From: Anaerolineales bacterium | GTDB lineage: Bacteria > Chloroflexota > Anaerolineae > Anaerolineales > Villigracilaceae | DNA: 7,402 nt | Assembly (NCBI GenBank): GCA_025056515.1 | Contig: JANWWB010000155.1 | Location: 1 to 7,402 of the forward strand | Direction of reading: 5' to 3' | Shown: positions 1 through 6,386 of the stretch, one piece after another | Layout: each line of letters opens with the position of its first letter | How positions within the stretch are numbered: the stretch's first letter is position 1 | The notes under the pieces: generated by a model | What the model was told of the DNA's origin: nothing | Database searches by the model: none | What the model saw: the letters and a program-made list of their open reading frames with translations, nothing else | Position numbers and translations under genes: made by a program

Positions 1-1400
1 GCATTGACGGACCCATCACTGAACTCCAACAACAAGACCTAACCGCAATTTACAACTCCGGTCAACACCTGCTCCGCCTGATTAACGATATTCTCGACCT
101 GTCGAAGATCGAGGCCGGTAAGATGGAGCTAGCCATCGATGAACATGTCAACCTAAACGAGCTGATTGAGAGCATTATCCCAACCACCAGGGGTCTCATC
201 AAAGATAAACCGATTACCCTAGTGCAGAAGATTGCGCCAAATCTACCAACGGTGCGCGCTGATCCGACACGCATCCGGCAAGTTTTACTTAATTTGCTCT
301 CCAATGCCGCAAAATTTACCGAACAAGGAAGTATCACCATCGAAGCCGAGACACAAATGTCCTCTAGCGGTCAACCCGAGGTGGTCATTCGAGTCATCGA
401 TACCGGACCAGGAATCGCTGAAAAAGACATCGCCAAACTGTTCCAACCGTTCTCCCAAGTGGACGCTTCCCCCACGCGTAAAACCGGCGGCACCGGCTTA
501 GGGCTGTCCATTTCTCGGCGCTTGGTTGAGCTCCATGGAGGCCAAATTGGCGTTCAGAGCGAGGTCGGTCGAGGAAGCACTTTCTACTTTACACTTCCTG
601 TTCCTCAGCCTGAAGCACAACCTAAAACAGAGCAACTCCAAGTGATGCCTCAAAGGGGTTCAAACCTTATTCTCGCCATCGACGATGAAATCCAAGTCAT
701 CCAGTTATATGAAAGGTATCTCCAACCGCAAGGCTATCAAGTCATTCCTCTAACCGATCCCACGCAAGCCGTCCAACGCGCCATCGAACTCAAACCGTTT
801 GCTATCACCTTGGATATCATGATGCCTGGCCGAGATGGATGGACCGTTCTCACAGAATTGAAAAATCATCCGGAAACGCGCGATATCCCTGTGATTATCT
901 GTAGCATCCTCGAAGAGGACGAAAAAGGCTTTAGCTTAGGCGCCGCCGATTATCTGGTTAAACCCATCCTAGAAGAAGATTTGATCAAAGCCATCAACCG
1001 CCTCAACGGGCAAGGTGATATTCACACCGTCTTAGTCATTGATGATGACCCGAAAGACTTGAGTTTGATCGGAAAATTGCTGAGTGAACACAGCCAATAC
1101 AAAGCCATCCTATGTCAAGGCGGCCCTGCTGGCTGGAGCGAAATCGAAAAGAACAAGCCGGATGCCGTAATTCTTGACCTCTTCATGCCCGACCTAAATG
1201 GCTTTGCCATTCTAGAAAAAATGCGTTCCAACCCTCAGTTAATAGATATCCCCGTCATCGTCATTTCAGGTGCAGACTTAACGCCCGAACAGCATCAAAT
1301 GCTTGCATCCTTTGGACAAAATCTTCTACAAAAAGGCCTCCTCAACGAACAAGAACTGTTGAGACGTCTAGAACATGCCTTACGGCGCATCAAACGCTAG
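1..1400 (+). CDS. Hybrid sensor histidine kinase, HisKA(partial)-HATPase-REC-REC; 5' end outside window
   Basis: The reading frame is open from base 3 to the TAG at 1398-1400. An ATG at 123 exists but is internal: the 40 codons before it encode the second helix of a HisKA dimerisation domain, including [20 protein letters not shown]. The phospho-accepting histidine and any sensor domain therefore lie to the left of the window. Counting from the Met at 123, the HATPase domain spans about 45-160, with the N box (N57/N61 in NLLSNAAKF), G1 box DTGPGI (93-98), F box LFQPF and G2 box TGGTGLGLS. Receiver 1 (about 181-295) has the acidic pair D187/D188, phosphoacceptor D231, S261 and K280. Receiver 2 (about 301-425) has D307-D309, D352, S382 and K404, so both look competent. 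No Hpt domain or DNA-binding output is present and nothing visible is membrane-bound. The stop is 10 bp before the PLP-enzyme/REC gene, suggesting one operon and possible phosphotransfer to it. The family call is firm; the signal sensed is unknown. Confidence 0.93.
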   Translation, partial: IDGPITELQQQDLTAIYNSGQHLLRLINDILDLSKIEAGKMELAIDEHVNLNELIESIIPTTRGLIKDKPITLVQKIAPNLPTVRADPTRIRQVLLNLLSNAAKFTEQGSITIEAETQMSSSGQPEVVIRVIDTGPGIAEKDIAKLFQPFSQVDASPTRKTGGTGLGLSISRRLVELHGGQIGVQSEVGRGSTFYFTLPVPQPEAQPKTEQLQVMPQRGSNLILAIDDEIQVIQLYERYLQPQGYQVIPLTDPTQAVQRAIELKPFAITLDIMMPGRDGWTVLTELKNHPETRDIPVIICSILEEDEKGFSLGAADYLVKPILEEDLIKAINRLNGQGDIHTVLVIDDDPKDLSLIGKLLSEHSQYKAILCQGGPAGWSEIEKNKPDAVILDLFMPDLNGFAILEKMRSNPQLIDIPVIVISGADLTPEQHQMLASFGQNLLQKGLLNEQELLRRLEHALRRIKR

Positions 1401-1403
1401 GGA
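1399..1403 (+). promoter_or_regulatory. Weak ribosome binding site for the PLP-enzyme/REC gene
   Basis: AGGGA overlaps the stop codon of the hybrid kinase and sits seven bases before the ATG at 1411. It supports 1411 rather than 1375 as the start. The match to the Shine-Dalgarno consensus is partial, which fits translation partly dependent on ribosomes finishing the upstream gene. Confidence 0.5.
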
Positions 1404-1410
1404 AACCACC

Positions 1411-3105
1411 ATGAACCACTTTGTCATTCGTTGCCTTGATTGTGGGTACGAAGCACCCTACTCCCCCTCGTCAGCGGAGTGTCCTCGCTGTAGTAGCCAA
1501 TGGCGCGAAGCCCGGTATGATCTGGAAAGAGTGGCAAAGATCTGGCAACGCGAATTAGCGTGTCGCCCCTTTGAACTTTGGCGATATCGTGAGCTTTTGC
1601 CCGTCCGTAACCTCAACCCCACGCTAACCTTAGGCGAGGGCGGTACACCCTTGATACCGGCCGTGAATTTAGGGATGATGCTGGGCTGCCCAAATATCTA
1701 CATCAAAGACGAACGCCAAGGGCCAACCTCCTCCTTCAAGGACCGACAAGCTGCGGTCACCATCGCCGCACTCAAGGAAGCCGGGATTACGGAAATGGTC
1801 GTAGCCTCGACCGGCAATGTAGCTATTTCCTATTCTGCCTATGCTGCTCGCGCAGGCATCAAATTATGGGCTTTTGTCACTAGCCTGGTTCCGGCGGTCA
1901 AGATGCGCGAAATTGCTCTGTACGGCAGTCAGGTCATCAAAGTCACAGGCTCTTACGACCAGGCCAAGCAAGTCGCCGCCGAATTCGCTCGTCAACGCAA
2001 CCTGTATCTCGACCGAGGTGCACGTACCATCCCCTCGGTGGAGGCTATGAAGACGATTGCTTATGAAATCGCAGAACAATTAGCAACATTGCGCGCCCCA
2101 CAACCCAAAGCAGCATTCGGTCAGAATAATCACCGTAGTCCAGGTTGGCTTTCACCGGATTGGTACATCCAAGCAATTAGCGGCGGGATGGGGCCACTTG
2201 GAATCGCAAAAGGATTCTCAGAACTTCAGCAAATGGGATTTATTGACCGACAACCGGCTATGGCTCTCATCCAAGCGGAAGGATGTGCCCCAATGGTCCA
2301 TGCGTGGCAACAAGGCAAAAACACAGCCGACCCCGTAACCTCTCCATTTACCCATATCGAAACGCTAGCAACTGGAGACCCAGGCCGCACCTATACTTTG
2401 CTCCACAACCTACTCAAACAGCACGGGGGGGTATTTGAAAGCGTCTCTGACGAGGAAGCCTTCCGCGCCATGCACGTCCTGGCGAAAATGGAAGGCATTT
2501 CCGTTGAACCGGCAACCGGGGTCGCCTTTGCAGGTCTCTTCAAGCTTATTCGAAACGGCGTCATTAAATCTACCGATGTTGTGGTGGTGAATTGCAGCGG
2601 CCACACCCTCCCAGCAGAACCCTTCCTGTTAGGTGAAAACTGGGCTAGTAGTATCGTCTTCCCAGCGCGCACCGAAACCCCACAGCCAGAAGGATTGCTA
2701 GCAGCCCTCAATCGCGTTGCTCCAGCGCGCTTCCCACGCGTGGTCATCGCTGACGACAGCGAAGAGGCGCGCCGCTTGATTCGGCGTATTTTACAATCCC
2801 AGGGAAATTTCACACTCTTCGAAGCCAAAGACGGCCGGGAGACCCTTGAAATTTGTCGCCGTGAAATGCCCGATTTGCTCATCCTCGACCTGATGATGCC
2901 GGAAATGGATGGCTTTGCCGTGCTTGACGCCCTACGACACGAAAACCAAACGGCTAATATTCCGGTTATCGTCTCAACAGCCAAGGAACTCACCGCCGAC
3001 GAAAAGCGACGCCTTTTGGGACAAATTCAAGCTCTCATGCAAAAAGGCGATTTTCTCAGCGATGAATTCCTAGAAGAAGTGCGTTCTCTGCTCAATCTTG
3101 AATAG
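1411..3105 (+). CDS. Threonine synthase-like PLP-dependent enzyme fused to a C-terminal response-regulator receiver domain
   Basis: This 564-residue protein has three parts. An N-terminal zinc ribbon carries C8-x2-C11 and C24-x2-C27. A fold-type II PLP enzyme core (about 45-412) has the PLP lysine K110 in PTSSFKDR, the substrate loop ASTGN (132-136), a KTIAYEIAEQL block, a glycine-rich SGGMGPLG loop (257-264) for cofactor phosphate, and NCSGH (394-398). A full CheY-like receiver (about 441-564) has D448/D449, phosphoacceptor D493 in ILDLMMP, T523 and K545. Classical threonine synthase converts O-phosphohomoserine to threonine and is usually about 350-500 residues without a receiver. The core resembles that family, but the cofactor and C-terminal motifs are not the textbook ThrC forms, so the substrate is uncertain; a cysteate-synthase-like or other phospho-amino-acid reaction is possible. 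I chose the ATG at 1411, 10 bp after the kinase stop, over the ATG at 1375, because it follows AGGGA and begins just before the zinc ribbon. I infer that phosphorylation of D493 alters activity or partner binding. Confidence 0.9.
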   Translation: MNHFVIRCLDCGYEAPYSPSSAECPRCSSQWREARYDLERVAKIWQRELACRPFELWRYRELLPVRNLNPTLTLGEGGTPLIPAVNLGMMLGCPNIYIKDERQGPTSSFKDRQAAVTIAALKEAGITEMVVASTGNVAISYSAYAARAGIKLWAFVTSLVPAVKMREIALYGSQVIKVTGSYDQAKQVAAEFARQRNLYLDRGARTIPSVEAMKTIAYEIAEQLATLRAPQPKAAFGQNNHRSPGWLSPDWYIQAISGGMGPLGIAKGFSELQQMGFIDRQPAMALIQAEGCAPMVHAWQQGKNTADPVTSPFTHIETLATGDPGRTYTLLHNLLKQHGGVFESVSDEEAFRAMHVLAKMEGISVEPATGVAFAGLFKLIRNGVIKSTDVVVVNCSGHTLPAEPFLLGENWASSIVFPARTETPQPEGLLAALNRVAPARFPRVVIADDSEEARRLIRRILQSQGNFTLFEAKDGRETLEICRREMPDLLILDLMMPEMDGFAVLDALRHENQTANIPVIVSTAKELTADEKRRLLGQIQALMQKGDFLSDEFLEEVRSLLNLE

Positions 3106-3108
3106 GGG
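3104..3108 (+). promoter_or_regulatory. Ribosome binding site deciding the transporter start
   Basis: AGGGG overlaps the TAG stop of the PLP-enzyme/REC gene and lies seven bases before TTG 3116. The competing GTG 3110 is only one base away from it and TTG 3098 lies upstream of it, so 3116 is the best-supported start. A rare TTG start would imply modest expression of the membrane protein. Confidence 0.55.
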
Positions 3109-3115
3109 CGTGAAT

Positions 3116-4057
3116 TTGGCTGGACAGAGACAAAAACTCAGACACAAACTCCAAACAGGCATAGGAGCCGCATTAGCCTCTGCCTTGTTTTTAGGCATGA
3201 CCCCCACCTTCGGCAAACAAGCGATCAACCTAGGCGTACATCCGTTCTGGGTGGTGGCTTTGCGCACCTTGTTGGCTGCTCTGGTGGTGTTCTTGTGGAT
3301 TGTCCTCTTCCGCCGTTCCTTTCTGTATATCTATCCAGCCGGTCTGCTAGGTTGTGGGCTAGCAGGCGCCATCAATGGTTTAGGTTCTGTTTTCTACTAC
3401 CTTTCTCTCCAACACCTAGATGTCAGCCTAGGACAATTGCTCTACTCTCTGTACCCCGTTTTTCTAGTACTATGGTCGCTTTTTGACAAACAGAAATTAC
3501 CTCGCCTGACTTTTCTCCGCTTACTCCTAGCCCTGGTGGGTGTTTTCTTGCTCACATCCGTTCGCTCGACACCCGTGAACTGGTTGGGTGTTTTCTTCAT
3601 GCTAACAGCCGCCGCCCTCTATGCGCTTCATCTACCTATCAACCAGCGCATTCTGTACGACATCCCGGCTCCCACGGTCACCATGTACACACTGATTGCC
3701 ATGAGTCTTACAACGTTTCCTTTTGCCTTCTTTGCCTCGCTCCACGCCCTTTCCTCCACGACAGCCTGGTTGCCGATTCTTTCCCTGGGAATCGTGACAG
3801 CGCTCTCAAGGTTGACCCTGTTTTTAGGGGTTAAACACATCGGCGGCTTGCAGACCGTCTTGCTCAGCATTGGAGAATTGTTGGTCTCTATCTTTGTCAG
3901 TCGGCTCTGGTTGGGAGAAAGATTGACACTCCAACAATGGTGGGGCGCACTATTCATTATAGCCAGTATCGCCCTGATTGGCTTTGAGAAAATTCGCGCT
4001 GAACGCCTCCGTCCAGAAAGCAACCTTCTCCGCTGGCTTAATCCCCCTCAACTTTAG
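3116..4057 (+). CDS. EamA/DMT-superfamily transporter, ten membrane helices (probable metabolite or amino-acid exporter)
   Basis: This integral inner-membrane protein of about 313 residues has two tandem EamA repeats of five hydrophobic helices each: roughly residues 15-33, 42-65, 69-93, 102-122 and 131-148, then 153-174, 185-207, 216-241, 244-266 and 274-290. The end of the second repeat shows the family signature, a glutamate in helix 9 (SIGELLVSIF) followed by WLGERLTLQQWWGALFI. The length matches typical DMT exporters such as RhtA- or YdcZ/EamA-like proteins, which expel amino acids and related metabolites; the substrate here cannot be read from sequence. The start is ambiguous. TTG 3116 has AGGGG seven bases upstream and is preferred; GTG 3110 lies too close to that site, and TTG 3098 has none and would overlap the previous gene. 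The gene follows the PLP-enzyme/REC gene by about 10 bp, so co-transcription and a shared metabolite are plausible. Its TAG overlaps the stop of the convergent regulator gene. Confidence 0.88.
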   Translation: MAGQRQKLRHKLQTGIGAALASALFLGMTPTFGKQAINLGVHPFWVVALRTLLAALVVFLWIVLFRRSFLYIYPAGLLGCGLAGAINGLGSVFYYLSLQHLDVSLGQLLYSLYPVFLVLWSLFDKQKLPRLTFLRLLLALVGVFLLTSVRSTPVNWLGVFFMLTAAALYALHLPINQRILYDIPAPTVTMYTLIAMSLTTFPFAFFASLHALSSTTAWLPILSLGIVTALSRLTLFLGVKHIGGLQTVLLSIGELLVSIFVSRLWLGERLTLQQWWGALFIIASIALIGFEKIRAERLRPESNLLRWLNPPQL

Positions 4058-4788
4058 ACGTCATCGGTTTCAAACAGATAGCCAGTTCCACGCACACTGA
4101 CAATTCGTCTTCGTAACGAAGGAGCAGCGTTGAGTTTTTGCCGCAAACGACTGACAAGGGGACGCAAAATCTCCGGTGCTTCCTGTTGTGTAGCCGAATA
4201 TCCTTGCACCAATAAGACCAATTCCCGATGGGAAAAGACCTTTCCGGGATTCTCCAAAAACACGCGCAACAACCGGCCTTCTGCCGGGGTCAGTGACATC
4301 TCGCTCGAGCCGCTGACAACTCTTCGGCGGTTTAAGTCAACCCGTACCCCATCTTTGAACACCAAAACATCATTCGAAGTGGCCATGCTTTTACGCAGCT
4401 GGTCTTGCAAACGCGCCTGACGTCGCTGTAACCCTTTGGCCACCGTCTCGAGGATCTGTGCTGGAGAAGCCGGTTTGAGTAAATAATCGTGAATGCGATG
4501 CCGTAATGCTTCAATCGCCGTATCCATCGAACCATGCGCCGTCAAGAGGATAATCTCTATATCCGGATGCGTGCGATGAACAACTTTAATGACATCCATC
4601 CCACTCATCCCGGGCATACGCAAATCGAGAATCATCAAGTCAACATTGCGCGTCCGTACATAATCAAGTGCGGCTTCTCCATTTGCCACCGATGCCACAT
4701 AATACCCCTCCAACCGCAGAATTTCCGTTAGAGTCTGCCGTTCGATGGGTTCATCATCTACAACCAAAATAGTCCCTTTGGTTGTCAT
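4054..4788 (-). CDS. Response regulator: NtrC-like receiver with OmpR/PhoB-type winged-helix DNA-binding domain
   Basis: This cytoplasmic transcription regulator has 244 residues. The receiver (about 5-120) shows D11/D12, phosphoacceptor D55 in MILDLRMPGMSGMD, T83 and K105. The stretch LLTAHGSMDTAIEALR is typical of NtrC-class receivers rather than OmpR-class ones. A short basic linker (about 121-140) leads to a Trans_reg_C winged helix (about 143-240), recognisable from SLTPAEGRLLRVFLENPGKV, the HREL recognition region, LVSRLRQKL and the wing RIVSVRGTGYLF. There is no AAA+ or Fis-type domain, so it should act without sigma-54. The ATG overlaps the upstream kinase stop (ATGA, 4788-4785) and has AGGAG seven bases ahead. 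It is the last gene of the minus-strand cluster and the likely output for both kinases. Its TAA shares bases with the stop of the convergent transporter gene. Target promoters are unknown. Confidence 0.94.
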   Translation of the reverse strand: MTTKGTILVVDDEPIERQTLTEILRLEGYYVASVANGEAALDYVRTRNVDLMILDLRMPGMSGMDVIKVVHRTHPDIEIILLTAHGSMDTAIEALRHRIHDYLLKPASPAQILETVAKGLQRRQARLQDQLRKSMATSNDVLVFKDGVRVDLNRRRVVSGSSEMSLTPAEGRLLRVFLENPGKVFSHRELVLLVQGYSATQQEAPEILRPLVSRLRQKLNAAPSLRRRIVSVRGTGYLFETDDV

Positions 4789-6386
4789 GTTCTCTCTCCT
4801 CGGATGGGCAATAGAATCCGAAAGCTCGCTCCTCGACTGCGCTCGGGTAGGAGGTCAAGATTGCCCCCATGCGCAGCAACAATTCCATAGCTGACCGATA
4901 GCCCTAATCCCGTTCCCTGGGGCTTGGTGCTAAAGAACGGCTCAAAAATCCTCACTCGGTCTTCAGGTGGGATACCCGGCCCAGTATCTCGGAAGATAAT
5001 CTCCACCATTCCTCGAACAGGACGCGCTGTAATGCGTAATTCCCCACCCTCTGGCATGGCATCATAGGCATTGACGATTAGGTTGATAAAAACTTGCTCG
5101 AGCTGGCTCTTAACAGCTAGGATGGGAGGTAATTTCGAAGAAAAGCCGGTAGTAACTCGAATGCCGCGTTGCTCCAATTGAGGCGACATGAGAGCAAGCA
5201 CTTGCTGCAAAAGGACATCCACCATTACTTGCTGACGCTCAAGACTACCCGGCCGATAGAATTCTAACATTCGTTGAACAGTTTTCATCAAGCGCTCGAG
5301 TTCGGCCTGTGCCAGCGCTAGATACTCTTGTCGTTTGGTTGCATCCAACTCGGCGCGTTGCGCCAAGTGAAGACAATTTTGCACCGCCTGAAGAGGGTTA
5401 TTGATTTCATGAGCGATCGAAGCAGTCAGACGACCAGCCGTTGCCAACTTTTCTGCCCGAACCAATGCCTGCTGCGATTCTTCAACTTGACGCACATATT
5501 GTCTCAGTTCCTCATATAACTCGGCATTCTCCATCGCCACACCGGCCTGTCGCGCCAGAAGGATGAACATCTCCAAATCCGCTTCATGAAAAGACGGAGC
5601 ACCCTTTCCTCGCCCAGCTAGGAGAACGCCGCGCACCTTTTGACGGATGATTGGAGCGGTCATGGCATGAGCTAATCCCCTTGCGCTCAAGTCGGCGCGC
5701 AAATCTGCTTCGCCAACCCCCTCAGGGACGCTCACCCAAAGTGGCGCCCCGAGTGCATCGGTACGACCTATCAACCCGCCCTCAAGGCTCGAGACCTCTC
5801 GCGCCGGGAACTCCATACCGCGTCGGACAACCAGTTCCAGTTCGTTTGTCTCAGAAGAATAGCGATAAAAGGCAGCATGTTCACAACGCAAATGCCCACA
5901 TACTGCTGTCATAATCAAGTCCAATAGGCGTGGTAAATTGGTCTCGGCCAAGAGAGTTTCCGTGATGTCAAAAAGCGGGCGCAGAGCTTGCATACGAGCA
6001 ACATCGCGCTTGCGTTGATGATCGGCCAAGGCCTGGCGCACTGCACCTATCAACTCTTCACCCGTCTCAAACGGTTTGAGCAGAATGCCATCCACACCCT
6101 GACGCAAGGCCTGGACAGCCATCTCCATGGTTCCAAAGCCGGTCATAATCAAAATCGCCATCTCCGGATGACGCTGACGCGCTTCGACAATCAGATCAAA
6201 GCCGTTCAAAACCGGCATGCGGACATCCACCAACAGCAAATCCACACGCTCACGGCGTAAAAAGTCTGCTGCAGCCGGCGACTCCACAAACGAAACCACC
6301 TCATAGCCAGCACGTCGGAGCAAACGCTCACACAAGCGGACAATAGCCGCCTCATCATCCACGACTAAAATACGAGTTCGATTCAC
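4785..6386 (-). CDS. Soluble sensor histidine kinase, REC-GAF-HisKA-HATPase
   Basis: This 533-residue protein starts at GTG 6386-6384, with GGAG eight bases upstream. Domains in order: a receiver (about 4-120) with D10/D11, phosphoacceptor D54 in LLVDVRMPVLNGFD, T82 and K104; a GAF domain (about 137-290) that may bind a small ligand or act as a signalling module; a helical linker (about 290-315); HisKA with phosphoacceptor H326 in SIAHEINNPL; and HATPase with N435/N439 (FINLIVNAYDAM), G1 box DTGPGI from D467, F box FEPFF (481-485) and G2 box GTGLGLS. All catalytic residues are present and no membrane segment is seen. An N-terminal receiver on a kinase usually means that another kinase controls it; the upstream kinase gene, which overlaps by 4 nt, is the natural candidate. 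The downstream regulator overlaps by 4 nt (ATGA) and is the likely phosphate acceptor. Partner assignments are inferred from gene order; the domain calls are secure. Confidence 0.95.
   Translation of the reverse strand: MNRTRILVVDDEAAIVRLCERLLRRAGYEVVSFVESPAAADFLRRERVDLLLVDVRMPVLNGFDLIVEARQRHPEMAILIMTGFGTMEMAVQALRQGVDGILLKPFETGEELIGAVRQALADHQRKRDVARMQALRPLFDITETLLAETNLPRLLDLIMTAVCGHLRCEHAAFYRYSSETNELELVVRRGMEFPAREVSSLEGGLIGRTDALGAPLWVSVPEGVGEADLRADLSARGLAHAMTAPIIRQKVRGVLLAGRGKGAPSFHEADLEMFILLARQAGVAMENAELYEELRQYVRQVEESQQALVRAEKLATAGRLTASIAHEINNPLQAVQNCLHLAQRAELDATKRQEYLALAQAELERLMKTVQRMLEFYRPGSLERQQVMVDVLLQQVLALMSPQLEQRGIRVTTGFSSKLPPILAVKSQLEQVFINLIVNAYDAMPEGGELRITARPVRGMVEIIFRDTGPGIPPEDRVRIFEPFFSTKPQGTGLGLSVSYGIVAAHGGNLDLLPERSRGASFRILLPIRGERT
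4796..4800 (-). promoter_or_regulatory. Strong ribosome binding site for the response regulator
   Basis: On the minus strand AGGAG is followed by seven bases (AGAGAAC) and then the ATG at 4788-4786. It lies inside the 3' end of the kinase gene. Of the four sites described here it is the closest to consensus, and with the ATGA overlap it suggests that the regulator is well translated and coupled to the kinase. Confidence 0.7.

Noticed and set aside
1375..1410. Earlier ATG start for the PLP-enzyme/REC gene, overlapping the kinase
   Set aside because: It would add 12 residues with no domain role and lacks a good ribosome site; the ATG at 1411 fits the zinc-ribbon start and the AGGGA site better.
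2391..2993. A 200-codon open frame on the minus strand opposite the PLP-enzyme/REC gene
   Set aside because: It lies wholly inside a well-supported gene, shows no recognisable domain, is rich in Arg and Ser as expected of an antisense shadow, and has no convincing ribosome site.
3098..3115. Upstream TTG (3098) and GTG (3110) starts for the transporter
   Set aside because: TTG 3098 has no ribosome site and overlaps the previous stop; GTG 3110 is too close to AGGGG. Neither is excluded, but TTG 3116 has the best spacing.
3628..4023. A 131-codon open frame on the minus strand opposite the transporter gene
   Set aside because: It is antisense to a gene with clear membrane helices, has no family signature, and ends inside that gene; best explained as a shadow.
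4033..4085. Inverted repeat CTGGCT / AGCCAG flanking the convergent stops, as a possible terminator
   Set aside because: It is only six base pairs with a loop of about 41 bases and no adjacent T-run; likely chance.
4785..6386. Reading this protein as a sigma-54 (NtrC-type) regulator because of its N-terminal receiver
   Set aside because: The C-terminal part has HisKA and HATPase boxes (H326, N435, DTGPGI, GTGLGLS) and no Walker A or GAFTGA motif, so it is a kinase.
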